A stretch of 64,000 bases of DNA from Methylobacterium aerolatum (GTDB lineage: Bacteria > Pseudomonadota > Alphaproteobacteria > Rhizobiales > Beijerinckiaceae), in assembly GCF_022179085.1 (NCBI RefSeq), contig NZ_BPQE01000004.1, positions 248,001 through 312,000 on the forward strand, given 5' to 3'. The translations under genes were made by a program, and so were the position numbers. Below the pieces are notes generated by a model. It was not told where the DNA came from. It worked only from the letters and a program-made list of their open reading frames with translations, and made no database searches. Positions 16,327-25,053 of the stretch are shown piece by piece (position 1 is the first letter of the stretch; the number at the start of each line of letters is the position of its first letter).

Positions 16327-18744
16327 TCAGGCACGCAGGGGCGACGCCTCCGCGAGCCTGTGGCCATAGCCGCGCATCCGAATCGGGCGCTCAGGGGCGA
16401 GTGCCCCGGCAGCGGCCACGATGCCCCGGGCATCGAGGCCGTAATGGCGGTAAAGGTCCGCCACCGTCCCGGTCTGGCCGAATCGCTCGACGCCCAGCGC
16501 GCGGGTGCGGTGGCCGAGCACGGAGCCGAGCCAGCCGAGGGTCGCGGGGTGTCCGTCCACGACGGTGACGATGCCGCAATGGGGCGGCAGGCGCTCCAGC
16601 AGGTTCTCGATCGGCGCCCGCGCCGTCCGGTCCCCGGCCTCGCGGGCGCGCTGAGCGGCGGTCCAGCCGGCATGGAGAACGTCCGCCGAGGGAACGGCGA
16701 GCAGGCCGATGTCGCGCCGGTCCTCGGCCATGAGTCCCACCGCCTCGATCGCCTCCGGGGTCGGGGCGCCGGTGACGGCGACGACGAGGTCGGCGTTGGG
16801 GCCCGGCTCGCGCAGCCAGTAGGCGCCCTGCACGATGCCGCGGGAGAGGTCCGGGGTCATCGCCCGCTGCGGCTGGGCGATGGTGCGCGTGGAGAGGCGC
16901 AGGTAGACCGAGCCGCCCTCCTTGCCGTCGCGCTGCACGTAGTCGAAGGCGTGGGCCATGATCACCGACAGCTCATCGACGAAGGCCGGCTCGTAGGTGG
17001 CGAGCCCGTCCTGCGCCATGCCGATCAGCGGCGTGCCGATGGACTGGTGCGCCCCGCCCTCCGGCGCCAGCGTCACGCCCGAGGGGGTGGCGGCGATGAT
17101 GAACCGGGCATCCTGGTAGCAGGCGTAGTTCAGGGCATCGAGGCCCCGGCAGATGAAGGGATCGTAGAGCGTGCCGACGGGGATCAGGCGCTCGCCGAAC
17201 AGCCGGTCCGAGAGGCCCAGCGCCGAGAGGAGCAGGAACAGGTTCATCTCGGCGATGCCGAGTTCCATGTGCTGGCCCTTGGCGGAGAAGTCCCAGTTGA
17301 AGGTCGAGGGGATGCGCTCGGACTTGAACAGGTCGCGCAACTCCTCGCGGGCGAACAGGCCGCGCCGGTTCACCCAGCCACCGAGATTGGTCGAGACGGT
17401 GACGTCTGGCGAGGTGGTGACGATCCGCTCGGCGAGCGGCGTCTGACCCTTGCCGATCTCGTTGAGGATCAGTCCGAATCCGGCTTGGGTCGATAGCGAG
17501 GGCTGGCGCGGGCACGGAAAATCCTCCGGCACGGCGAGCTTCGGGGCCGAATAGCGGCGGGGGCCGCTCTTGAAGAACGGCGTGTCCGCGATGAACCGGC
17601 GCAGGTCCGCCTCGGGCAAGGCGGCGCCCTCGAAGGGCTCCCACTCGTGACCTTCGCGGACGCCGACCTTGTCGCGGAACAGCTCCGTCTGGGCCGGGGT
17701 GAGCAGGCCCGAATGGTTGTCCTTGTGGCCGGCCAGCGGCAGGCCGTAGCCCTTCACCGTGTAGGCGATGAACACGGTGGGCCGGTCGTTGTCCGCCGCC
17801 TCGAAGGCCTTCAGCAGGTTCACCATGTCGTGGCCGCCGAGGTTGCCCATCAGCGCGGCCAAGGCGTCGTCATCCCGGCGGGCGACGAGGGCGAGCGCGT
17901 CGGCATCGTCGGCGAGGTCCTGGTTCAGGCGCCTGCGCCACGCGGCGCCGCCCTGGAAGGTCAGGGCCGCGTAGAGCTGGTTCGGCGCCGTGTCGATCCA
18001 GTCCCGCAGGCGCCCGCCGCCCGGCTCGGCGAAGGCCGCGTCCATGAGGCTCCCGTATTTCAGGATCACCACGTCCCACCCGAATGATCTGAAGATCTCC
18101 TCGAACCGGCTGTAGAGCCCCTCGCGGATCACCGCGTCGAGGCTCTGGCGGTTGTAATCGATGATCCACCACGTCTTGCGCAGGCCGTGCTTCCAGCCCT
18201 CCATCAGGGCCTCGAAGATGTTGCCCTCGTCCATCTCCGCGTCGCCGACGAGCGCGACCATGCGGCCCTCCGGCTGGTTCAGCCCCCAGCCGTGGGCGCG
18301 GACGTAATCCCGCACCAGGGAGCCGAACAGCGTCTGCGCCACGCCGAGGCCGACGGAGCCGGTGGAGAAATCGACGTCGTCCGTGTCCTTCGTCCGCGAG
18401 GGGTAGGACTGCACGCCGCCGTAGCCGCGGAAGTTCTCGAGCTTCTCGCGGGTCTGACGCCCGGCGAGGTACTGGATGGCGTGGAAGACGGGGCCCGCAT
18501 GGGGCTTGACCGCGACCCGGTCCTCCGGCCGGAGGGCGGCGAAATACAGGGCCGTCAGGATCGTCGCCATGGAGGCCGAGGAGGCTTGGTGCCCGCCGAC
18601 CTTCATGCCGTCGTGGTTTGGGCGGATGTGGTTGGCGTTGTGGATCGTCCAGGTGGAGAGCCATAGGGCCCGCCGCTCCAATTCCCCGAGGTAGGACAGG
18701 CGCGGATCGGCGGCGGCGGAGTGCGTGCTGATGGCGGGCGACAT
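16327..18744 (-). CDS. Homodimeric 2-oxoacid dehydrogenase E1 (AceE/MdeB-like)
   Basis: An 805-residue thiamine-diphosphate enzyme. The first half holds the ThDP/Mg site GDAEMDEGNIFEALMEG, then IIDYNRQSLD, as in AceE. The second half carries the transketolase-like pyrimidine domain (AEMNLFLLLSALGLS) and an ATPSGVTLAPEGGAHQS loop. It lacks a lipoyl domain. It lies divergent from an Lrp-type regulator, the arrangement of mdeR/mdeB in Pseudomonas, where MdeB is a 2-oxobutyrate dehydrogenase E1 in methionine breakdown. Pyruvate or another branched 2-oxoacid is equally possible. No E2 or E3 gene, and no methionine gamma-lyase gene, is in the window. Confidence 0.75.
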   Translation of the reverse strand: MSPAISTHSAAADPRLSYLGELERRALWLSTWTIHNANHIRPNHDGMKVGGHQASSASMATILTALYFAALRPEDRVAVKPHAGPVFHAIQYLAGRQTREKLENFRGYGGVQSYPSRTKDTDDVDFSTGSVGLGVAQTLFGSLVRDYVRAHGWGLNQPEGRMVALVGDAEMDEGNIFEALMEGWKHGLRKTWWIIDYNRQSLDAVIREGLYSRFEEIFRSFGWDVVILKYGSLMDAAFAEPGGGRLRDWIDTAPNQLYAALTFQGGAAWRRRLNQDLADDADALALVARRDDDALAALMGNLGGHDMVNLLKAFEAADNDRPTVFIAYTVKGYGLPLAGHKDNHSGLLTPAQTELFRDKVGVREGHEWEPFEGAALPEADLRRFIADTPFFKSGPRRYSAPKLAVPEDFPCPRQPSLSTQAGFGLILNEIGKGQTPLAERIVTTSPDVTVSTNLGGWVNRRGLFAREELRDLFKSERIPSTFNWDFSAKGQHMELGIAEMNLFLLLSALGLSDRLFGERLIPVGTLYDPFICRGLDALNYACYQDARFIIAATPSGVTLAPEGGAHQSIGTPLIGMAQDGLATYEPAFVDELSVIMAHAFDYVQRDGKEGGSVYLRLSTRTIAQPQRAMTPDLSRGIVQGAYWLREPGPNADLVVAVTGAPTPEAIEAVGLMAEDRRDIGLLAVPSADVLHAGWTAAQRAREAGDRTARAPIENLLERLPPHCGIVTVVDGHPATLGWLGSVLGHRTRALGVERFGQTGTVADLYRHYGLDARGIVAAAGALAPERPIRMRGYGHRLAEASPLRA

Positions 18745-18812
18745 GGCTGGCGGCTTGGCGATCTCTGCGGTCGATGGCCGACGATGCCTCAGACGCAGGG
18801 GCGAAAGTTGCC

Positions 18813-18848
18813 AAATCCGCCCGCCGGCGGATGAATTTTAGCGGATTT
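18813..18848. promoter_or_regulatory. Candidate Lrp operator between E1 and lrp genes
   Basis: A perfect 7-bp-arm palindrome (18815-18832, ATCCGCC-CGCC-GGCGGAT) overlaps a wider inverted pair, AAATCCGC (18813-18820) and GCGGATTT (18841-18848). Together these give three related half-sites in the 134-bp divergent gap. Lrp-type regulators bind such phased half-sites over their own promoter and the neighbouring target gene. Confidence 0.5.
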
Positions 18849-18878
18849 CGCCCCGCTGGGCGGCTAGGATGGCACATC

Positions 18879-19346
18879 ATGCCCGAACGCCCCATCGACC
18901 GTATCGACCGCAAGATCCTCGCCGAGTTGCAGCGGGACGGCCGCATCACCGTTCAGGAACTGGCCGAGCGGGTCGGCCTGTCGCCCTCCCCCACCCTGAG
19001 GCGCGTGCGGATGCTGGAGGAGGCGGGCATCCTCAAGGGTTACGTGGCCCTGGTGGATCAGGCGCGGGTCGGCCTGCCGATCTCGGTCTTCGCCTCGGTG
19101 AAGCTGGAGCGGCAGCGGGAGGAGGAACTCGACCGCTTCGCGGAAGCCGTCGCCCGCTGGCCCGAGGTGGTGGAATGCTACCTGATGACCGGGCGGCACG
19201 ACTATCTCGTGCGGGTGGTGGTGCCCGACCTCGCAGCCTACGAACGCTTCCTCAAGGACAAGCTCACCCGCCTCGACGGCGTGGGCTCGATCGAATCGAG
19301 TTTCGCCCTCGGGCAGGTGAAGTATACCAACGTGTTGCCGGTCTAA
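18879..19346 (+). CDS. Lrp/AsnC family transcriptional regulator
   Basis: A 155-residue protein from ATG 18879; the longer upstream frame is non-conserved. An AsnC-type winged helix (RIDRKILAELQRDGRITVQELAERVGLSPSPTLRRVRMLEEAGILKGY) is followed by a ligand-binding RAM domain (residues ~70-150) with the GRHDYLVRVVVPDLAAYERFL signature. It probably senses an amino acid or 2-oxoacid and controls the divergent dehydrogenase E1 gene. It is mdeR-like by position. Confidence 0.88.
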   Translation: MPERPIDRIDRKILAELQRDGRITVQELAERVGLSPSPTLRRVRMLEEAGILKGYVALVDQARVGLPISVFASVKLERQREEELDRFAEAVARWPEVVECYLMTGRHDYLVRVVVPDLAAYERFLKDKLTRLDGVGSIESSFALGQVKYTNVLPV

Positions 19347-19361
19347 CCGCTCAGGCCGGTC

Positions 19362-19652
19362 TCAGTATTGGGTGCCGGTGAACCGGCAGATCGTCTTGCA
19401 GCGCGGGCCGCCATTGGTCCAGTAGGATTTGGCGTGGCCGATCGAGCCGGTCATGTCCTGGGTCGGGTTGCCGCCCGGCCGCTTCACGACGATGTTGCAC
19501 GGGTCGCGCGGCGTCCGCTGGTAGCGGGGGCAGGCGGGCGTGTCGCGTCCCGCGAGCAGATCCATCAGCGTCTCGGGCCGCGCGCCAGCCGAACCCACGG
19601 CGGCCGCGACCAGGGTGACGGCGGCGACGGCGATCAAAGCGAGTCTTCGCAT
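19362..19652 (-). CDS. Small secreted cysteine-containing protein
   Basis: A 96-residue protein with a Sec signal peptide (MRRLALIAVAAVTLVAAAVGSAGA). The mature part holds four Cys (CPRYQ, PCNIV, RCKTI, ICRFT), suitable for two periplasmic disulfides. GGAGAG precedes ATG 19652; a 160-residue frame starting further upstream would bury the signal peptide. I do not recognise the family. It converges on lrp, with 15 bp between the two stops. Confidence 0.65.
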   Translation of the reverse strand: MRRLALIAVAAVTLVAAAVGSAGARPETLMDLLAGRDTPACPRYQRTPRDPCNIVVKRPGGNPTQDMTGSIGHAKSYWTNGGPRCKTICRFTGTQY

Positions 19653-19910
19653 GGATGCTCTCCATCTGGGCACGATCTGCATGATTTGCCGGCAGATGGA
19701 GGTATAGATGCAAATACACTGGGCAAAAGTGCCTGGGCGCACATGATTATGCGCGTTTTTTAATCCCAAAATTATTGTATTTATTGGAGGGATTATTTTG
19801 GAGTTCGGCAGGGGCGCCGGGCGAAACCTCGCATGTCGGCGCATTCTCCCGCCGAGCCACGGTCACGCCATCAGTGTCGTTTCGATCCAGCTTGGATCGA
19901 CGCGCTCCCT

Positions 19911-20002
19911 CGTCTTTGCGAGCGAAGCGAAGCAATCCAGGGATGCGCCACGGTTGAAACCGGCCCGTTGCCCTGGATTGCTTCGCTTCGCTCGCAAAGA
20001 CG
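19911..20002. repeat. Palindromic intergenic repeat, copy B
   Basis: Arms 19911-19942 and 19971-20002 are almost perfect reverse complements. The centre forms the inner hairpin CGGTT-GA-AACCG. Compared with copy A, the third pair has changed from T-A to G-C, which keeps the pairing. Confidence 0.9.
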
Positions 20003-20164
20003 AAAGGGCGACGACCTCTTTGGCCAGATGCTCGGACGTCCCGCGCCCTGGCTTGCTTACGCTCGTGCTCGCGATGACGTTGGAGTGGGGACGCGGTGTC
20101 GCGCTCGGGGCGCACCGGGCGCCCGGCCCCAGGCCGGTCTGATGGCGCTGCGCTGGGGCGTGGT

Positions 20165-20186
20165 CCCCGCGGCCTGGGCCGCGGGG
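20165..20186 (-). terminator. Palindrome downstream of gatB
   Basis: A perfect 10-bp inverted repeat (20165-20174 with 20177-20186) lies 10 nt past the gatB stop on the minus strand. It is very GC-rich with no T-run, so it is a likely but not certain terminator. Confidence 0.5.
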
Positions 20187-20195
20187 CATGAACCC

Positions 20196-21668
20196 TCACT
20201 CGATCCCGAGCTTGGCCTTGAGAAGGGCGTTCACCGCCGCCGGGTTCGCCTTGCCGCCGGTAGCCTTCATGGTCTGGCCGACGAACCAGCCGAGCAGGGT
20301 CGGCTTCTCCTTGGCCTGGGCCACCTTGTCGGGGTTTTTGGCGATGATGTCGTCCACGGCGGCCTCGATGGCGCCCGTGTCGGTCACCTGCTTCATGCCG
20401 CGCGCTTCGACGACGGCGCGCGGGTCGCCGCCCTCCGACCAGACGATCTCGAACAGGTCCTTGGCGATCTTGCCGGAGATCACGCCCTCGCCGATCAGGT
20501 CCACGATGGCGCCGAGCTGCTCGGCGGAAACCGGCGTCGCCTCGATGCCCAGCCCCTCCTTGTTGAGGCGGCCGAACAGCTCGTTGATCACCCAGTTCGC
20601 CGCCGCCTTGCCGTCCCGCCCCTTGGCCACGGCCTCGTAATAGTCGGCCGAGGCGCGCTCGGCGACCAGCACGCCCGCGTCGTAGGGCGAGAGGCCGAAG
20701 TTCTTCACGAATCGCGCCTTCTTGGCGTCCGGCAGTTCCGGCAGGCCCTGGGCGAGGCCGTCCACGAAGGCTTGGTCGAACTCGAGGGGCAGCAGATCCG
20801 GATCGGGGAAGTAGCGGTAATCGTGCGCCTCTTCCTTCGAGCGCATGGAGCGGGTCTCGCCCTTGCCCGGATCGAACAGGCGGGTCTCCTGATCGATGGT
20901 GCCGCCGTCCTCGATGATCGCGATCTGGCGCCGCGCCTCGGTCTCGATGGCCTGGCCGATGAAGCGGATCGAGTTGACGTTCTTGATCTCGCAGCGGGTG
21001 CCGAGCGGCTCTCCGGGGCGGCGGACCGAGACGTTGACGTCGGCGCGCAGGCTGCCCTTCTCCATGTCGCCGTCGCAGGTGCCGAGGTAGCGCAGGATGG
21101 TGCGCAGCTTGGTCACGTAGGCCTTCGCCTCCTCGGACGAGCGCAGGTCCGGCCGGGAGACGATCTCCATCAGCGCGACGCCGGAGCGGTTGAGGTCCAC
21201 GAAGCTGCGGGTCGGGTCCTGGTCGTGCAGGGACTTGCCCGCATCCTGCTCCAAGTGCAGCCGCTCGATGCCGACGGTGAAGGAGGAGCCGTCGAGCATG
21301 TCGACCAGCACCTCGCCCTCGCCGACGATCGGGTCCTTGTACTGGGAGATCTGATAGCCCTGGGGCAGATCCGGGTAGAAGTAGTTCTTCCGGTCGAACA
21401 CCGAGCGCAGGTTGATCTTGGCCTTGAGACCGAGGCCCGTGCGCACCGCCTGTGCCACGCATTCCTGGTTGATCACCGGCAGCATCCCCGGCATCGCCGC
21501 ATCGACCAGCGAGACGTGGTCGTTGGGCTCGCCGCCGAAGGCCGTGGAGGCGCCGGAGAACAGCTTCGCCCGGCTCGTCACCTGGGCGTGGATCTCCATG
21601 CCGATCACGACCTCCCAGTCGTGCAGGCCGCCCTTGATCAGCTTCTTGGGGTCAACGGGTGCGTTCAT
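20196..21668 (-). CDS. gatB: Asp-tRNA(Asn)/Glu-tRNA(Gln) amidotransferase subunit B
   Basis: The tRNA-binding kinase-like subunit of GatCAB. It phosphorylates the misacylated Glu/Asp before amidation with ammonia from GatA. At 490 residues it has full length. The N-terminal [14 protein letters not shown] is diagnostic, with CNQE-like segments and [20 protein letters not shown]. The C-terminal helical and YqeY-like domain ends in [20 protein letters not shown]. It is separated from gatA by a small membrane-protein gene and a palindromic repeat, so expression may be uncoupled from gatCA. Confidence 0.95.
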   Translation of the reverse strand: MNAPVDPKKLIKGGLHDWEVVIGMEIHAQVTSRAKLFSGASTAFGGEPNDHVSLVDAAMPGMLPVINQECVAQAVRTGLGLKAKINLRSVFDRKNYFYPDLPQGYQISQYKDPIVGEGEVLVDMLDGSSFTVGIERLHLEQDAGKSLHDQDPTRSFVDLNRSGVALMEIVSRPDLRSSEEAKAYVTKLRTILRYLGTCDGDMEKGSLRADVNVSVRRPGEPLGTRCEIKNVNSIRFIGQAIETEARRQIAIIEDGGTIDQETRLFDPGKGETRSMRSKEEAHDYRYFPDPDLLPLEFDQAFVDGLAQGLPELPDAKKARFVKNFGLSPYDAGVLVAERASADYYEAVAKGRDGKAAANWVINELFGRLNKEGLGIEATPVSAEQLGAIVDLIGEGVISGKIAKDLFEIVWSEGGDPRAVVEARGMKQVTDTGAIEAAVDDIIAKNPDKVAQAKEKPTLLGWFVGQTMKATGGKANPAAVNALLKAKLGIE

Positions 21669-21704
21669 GATCGGTCCGAATAGGTATGGCGCTCAGACCC
21701 GCAC

Positions 21705-21796
21705 CGTCATCGCGAGCGCAGCGAAGCGATCCAGGGCGGCGGGACTTCTCAGAACGGCGCGCATCCCTGGATTGCTTCGCTCCGCTCGCAAGGACG
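21705..21796. repeat. Palindromic intergenic repeat, copy C
   Basis: Arms 21705-21736 and 21765-21796. Its centre reads like the reverse orientation of copies A and B (ATGCGCGC appears on the complementary strand). It lies 37 bp upstream of the gatB start, between the small membrane gene and gatB. Confidence 0.85.
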
Positions 21797-21852
21797 GTAC
21801 TGATCGCGGATCCACCGAATGATGTGTTTCTAGGAGCCCCGCGCGCCAAGAA

Positions 21853-22152
21853 TCAAGCGCGCCGTCCCATCGCCTGGCGGGCGCCGTAGCCGATCATCGC
21901 CCAGAGCAGGGCCGCCACGGCGCGGACGCTGAAGAAGGTCGGCCCGTCATGGGTGATGGGCGCGGGCCAGGGGATCCCCGCCGCCGAGACGGCGTAGGAG
22001 AACAGCACGGCGATGGCGAAGGCGGCGATGGCCGCGATGAAGCACTTGCCGAACTGGTCGGCCTTCCAGCCGAGGTAGAGGGCCACGACGATCAGGGCCG
22101 GATCGAACCCGGCCCAGATCCAGACGGTCCAGGGATAGAAGGGGACGGTCAT
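21853..22152 (-). CDS. Small membrane protein encoded between gatA and gatB
   Basis: A 99-residue protein with three or four hydrophobic helices (residues ~5-30, 35-58 and 75-92). The start ATG 22152 overlaps the gatA stop as ATGA, which implies translational coupling; another ATG at 22161 lies inside gatA. I do not recognise a family, and the sequence shows no catalytic motif. The coding frame has the high GC third positions expected here, so it is a real gene. Any link to GatCAB is speculative. Confidence 0.7.
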   Translation of the reverse strand: MTVPFYPWTVWIWAGFDPALIVVALYLGWKADQFGKCFIAAIAAFAIAVLFSYAVSAAGIPWPAPITHDGPTFFSVRAVAALLWAMIGYGARQAMGRRA

Positions 22153-23630
22153 GCCCACCACGGCGCAGGCAGCTGCGTCCTTCCGGCGGAATCCTCGATC
22201 ACCTGGGCGGCGGCGAACAGCGTCTCCTCGTCGAAGGGACGGCCGATGAGTTGGAGGCCGAGGGGCAGGCCCTGTGCGTCGAGGCCCGCCGGGACGGCGA
22301 TGCCGGGCAGGCCCGCCATGTTCACCGTCACGGTGAACACGTCGTTGAGGTACATCTCCACCGGGTCGGCGTTCGCCTTCTCGCCGATGCCGAAGGCGGC
22401 CGAGGGGGTCGCGGGCGTCAGAATCGCGTCCACGCCGTCGGCGTAGGCCGCCTCGAAATCGCGCTTGATGAGCGTGCGGATCTTCTGCGCGCGGACGTAG
22501 TAGGCGTCGTAGTAGCCCGCCGACAGCACGTAGGTGCCGATCATGATCCGGCGCTTCACCTCGCGGCCGAAGCCCGCCGCGCGGGTGTTCTCGTACATCC
22601 CGGCGATGTCCTTGCCCGGCACCCGCAGGCCGTAGCGGACACCGTCGTAGCGCGCGAGGTTCGAGGAGGCTTCGGCGGGGGCGACGATGTAATAGGCGGG
22701 CAGCGCGGCGGAGGTATGGGGCAGCGAGATCTCCTTGATCGTCGCCCCGGCGGCCTTAAGCCACGCGGCGCCCTCCTCCCACAGCTTCTGGATCTCGGCG
22801 GGCATCCCGTCGACCCGGTACTCCTTCGGGATGCCGATGGTGAGGCCCTTGATGCCCCGGCCGACGGAAGCCTCGAAATCCGGCACGGGCAGGTCGGCGC
22901 AGGTGGTGTCGCGGGCGTCCGCCCCGCTCATGGAGGTGAGCAGGATCGCGCAGTCGCGTACCGTGCGGGCGATGGGGCCCGCCTGATCGAGGGAGGAGGC
23001 GAAGGCCACCGTGCCCCAGCGGGAGCAGCGGCCATAGGTCGGCTTGATGCCTACCGTGCCGGTGAAGGCGGCGGGCTGTCGGATCGAGCCGCCGGTATCG
23101 GTCGCCGTGGCGCCCAGGCACAGTCGCGCGGCCACCGCCGCCGCCGAGCCGCCCGAGGAGCCGCCGGGGACGATGGCGGCCTCGGAGCCCTTCCGGCGCC
23201 AGGGGGAGACGACGTTGCCGAAGGCGCTGGTCTCGTTGGACGAGCCCATGGCGAACTCGTCGAGGTTGAGCTTGCCGAGCATGACGGCGCCGTCGCGCCA
23301 GAGGTTGGCGGAGACCGCCGATTCGTAGTGCGGCGTGAACCCCTTCAGGATCTTTGAACCCGCCGTCGTCTCGACGCCGTCGGTGCAGAACAGGTCCTTG
23401 ATCCCGAGCGGGATGCCCTCCAGCGGGCGCGCCCCGCCGGAGGCGATCTTGGCGTCGGAGGCGTCGGCCATGGCCAGCGCCTGCTCGGGTGTTTCGAGAA
23501 GGTAGGCGTTGAGGGCGCGTGCCTTCGCCATGGCGTCGAGATGCGCCTGGGTCAGCTCGCGGGCCGAGAGGCTCTTGGCCTTCAGGGCGTCCCGCGCCTC
23601 GGCGAGGGTGAGTTCGTTGGGGCTGCTCAC
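22149..23630 (-). CDS. gatA: Asp-tRNA(Asn)/Glu-tRNA(Gln) amidotransferase subunit A
   Basis: Glutaminase subunit of GatCAB. It hydrolyses glutamine and channels ammonia to GatB. At 493 residues it is full length. The amidase-signature Ser-cisSer-Lys triad is present: Lys in PLGIKDLF, the [13 protein letters not shown] loop, and the serine of [12 protein letters not shown]. The start is GTG 23630. gatC lies 76 bp upstream. Its stop overlaps the start of the small membrane gene by 4 nt. Confidence 0.95.
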   Translation of the reverse strand: MSSPNELTLAEARDALKAKSLSARELTQAHLDAMAKARALNAYLLETPEQALAMADASDAKIASGGARPLEGIPLGIKDLFCTDGVETTAGSKILKGFTPHYESAVSANLWRDGAVMLGKLNLDEFAMGSSNETSAFGNVVSPWRRKGSEAAIVPGGSSGGSAAAVAARLCLGATATDTGGSIRQPAAFTGTVGIKPTYGRCSRWGTVAFASSLDQAGPIARTVRDCAILLTSMSGADARDTTCADLPVPDFEASVGRGIKGLTIGIPKEYRVDGMPAEIQKLWEEGAAWLKAAGATIKEISLPHTSAALPAYYIVAPAEASSNLARYDGVRYGLRVPGKDIAGMYENTRAAGFGREVKRRIMIGTYVLSAGYYDAYYVRAQKIRTLIKRDFEAAYADGVDAILTPATPSAAFGIGEKANADPVEMYLNDVFTVTVNMAGLPGIAVPAGLDAQGLPLGLQLIGRPFDEETLFAAAQVIEDSAGRTQLPAPWWA

Positions 23631-23706
23631 GGGTCTTCAGGTCCCTGCGCGCCGCGATGGGCGCCTGCACGCGGAAATCGGCGAGGCCGACGGGTCGGCC
23701 GGCGGG

Positions 23707-23994
23707 CTACTCGACGACCTTCGGCACGAGGAAGTAGTTGTCCTCGGTCTCGGGGGCGTTGGCCACCACGTCGTCGGCGCGGCCCCCATCGGTCACCGCG
23801 TCCTCGCGCTTCTTCATCGCCATGGGCAGGACCGAGGTCATCGGCTCCACGCCCGAGACGTCGATGGCGCCGAGTTGCTCCACGAAGGCGAGGATGTTGT
23901 TCAATTCGGCGCCGAGCGGCCCGACTTCGTCGTCGGTCACCGCGATCCGCGCCAGGTGCGCGATCCGGCGCACTGTCTTCTCGTCGACCGACAT
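23707..23994 (-). CDS. gatC: Asp-tRNA(Asn)/Glu-tRNA(Gln) amidotransferase subunit C
   Basis: A 95-residue belt-like subunit that holds GatA and GatB together. It has the typical start [19 protein letters not shown], the [23 protein letters not shown] helix, and the C-terminal [10 protein letters not shown] that packs on GatA. It heads the gatC-gatA-small gene-gatB group. Confidence 0.95.
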   Translation of the reverse strand: MSVDEKTVRRIAHLARIAVTDDEVGPLGAELNNILAFVEQLGAIDVSGVEPMTSVLPMAMKKREDAVTDGGRADDVVANAPETEDNYFLVPKVVE

Positions 23995-24081
23995 GCCGTC
24001 CCATTCTTCGCGGCCGCGGACCCGTTTCCCCGGCCGGTCGGGCTATAGCACCGGGCCTCGAAGCCCCGCAACGCGGCCGCG

Positions 24082-24258
24082 TCAGGTCACGACGTGGTTC
24101 GGGGTGAAGACCTGCTCGACGCTGATGCCCGGCCGCTTGATCGGCTGCATCACCGCCTGGGTGCAGCCGAAGACCATAACCTCGAAGGCGAGGAGGAGCA
24201 TCCAGCGATGGCGGCGGCGCCGCGCACGGGCGTCCCGGGAATCAGAAGCGACCGGCAA
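24082..24258 (-). CDS. Small single-helix membrane protein, hypothetical
   Basis: A 58-residue frame with an Arg-rich cytoplasmic start (RDARARRRRHRW), one hydrophobic helix (MLLLAFEVMVFGCTQAVM) and a polar tail. Nearly every codon of the last 39 ends in G or C, as in real genes here, while the frame further upstream does not. This argues for a start near TTG 24258, which has GGAG 6 nt upstream, rather than GTG 24339. I do not recognise it. Confidence 0.45.
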   Translation of the reverse strand: MPVASDSRDARARRRRHRWMLLLAFEVMVFGCTQAVMQPIKRPGISVEQVFTPNHVVT

Positions 24259-24419
24259 GACCGTCTCCGGAAAAGCGATTAACGAAGCTTTAACCAGTGT
24301 AGACGGGCGCGGCTCCCGGTCCATCCGCAGCGATTTCACGAATGGTTAACCCTGTGGACGGCGCGGCTGGCGCGCGGCGCCGCCGTGGCGTAGGCCGGTC
24401 CGGTGGGAAAAGGGCCCGG

Positions 24420-24914
24420 ATGGACAAGCAGACATTCCGTGACTTCGCGGCGGCCTCCCGGGGCGGGGCGCGTCTCGTCGGGGTCGATCTCGGCACGAAG
24501 ACGATCGGGCTGGCCCTCTCGGACCTCGGCCGCCAGATCGCGACCCCGCTGGAGACCATCCGGCGGGTGAAGTTCACGCCGGACGCCCAGCGCCTGAAGG
24601 CGATCTGCGAGCAGCACCGCGTGGGCGGCCTCGTGATCGGCCTGCCGCTCAACATGGACGGAAGCGAGGGGCCGCGGGTGCAATCGACCCGCGCCTTCGC
24701 CCGCAACCTCGCGCCGATCCTGCCCCTGCCGGTCCTGTATTTCGACGAGCGCCTGTCCACGGCGGTGGTCACCCGCGCGCTGATCGAGGCCGACGCCTCG
24801 CGCCAGCGCCGGGGCGAACTCGTGGACAAGCTCGCCGCCGCCTACATCCTCCAGGGATGTCTCGACGCGATGCGCAACGTCGCGGACGGAGATTTCGCCG
24901 GGGACGAGGACTGA
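24420..24914 (+). CDS. ruvX: Putative pre-16S rRNA nuclease / Holliday junction resolvase-like YqgF
   Basis: A 164-residue RNase H-fold protein from ATG 24420. It has the YqgF signature [17 protein letters not shown] with the catalytic Asp, [19 protein letters not shown] in the middle, and [15 protein letters not shown] plus [14 protein letters not shown] with the remaining acidic residues. It trims the 5' end of 16S rRNA in E. coli and was first proposed as a resolvase. In many Rhizobiales it lies near gatCAB, as here. Confidence 0.9.
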   Translation: MDKQTFRDFAAASRGGARLVGVDLGTKTIGLALSDLGRQIATPLETIRRVKFTPDAQRLKAICEQHRVGGLVIGLPLNMDGSEGPRVQSTRAFARNLAPILPLPVLYFDERLSTAVVTRALIEADASRQRRGELVDKLAAAYILQGCLDAMRNVADGDFAGDED

Positions 24915-24933
24915 GCCGCCGCTGCCCCCTCGC

Positions 24934-25024
24934 CGTCTTCGGCGAGCGTGGGCCGGGGCAACCCAGGGAGACGCACCGGTCGGAGGCGTCCCGCTGCGCT
25001 GGACCCCTTCGGTCGCGATGACGG
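24934..25024. repeat. Diverged palindromic repeat, copy J
   Basis: A 91-bp stretch keeps the length and landmarks of the family (CGTCTTC...GGCAACCCAGGG on the left, CGCTGGACC...TCGCGATGACGG on the right), with many substitutions. It lies just after ruvX. It is an old copy. Confidence 0.45.
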
Positions 25025-25053
25025 GAATGGCTGCGGCCGTCGCGGTGAAAGAT

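Larger units (their letters stand above)
19653..20195. other. Intergenic region with AT-rich island and repeat
   Basis: No gene seen. 19735-19800 is a marked AT-rich island in this GC-rich genome and probably contains the promoter of the small secreted-protein gene. Palindromic repeat copy B follows (19911-20002). A diverged partial arm lies near 20045-20080 and a terminator hairpin just before gatB's end. Confidence 0.5.
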
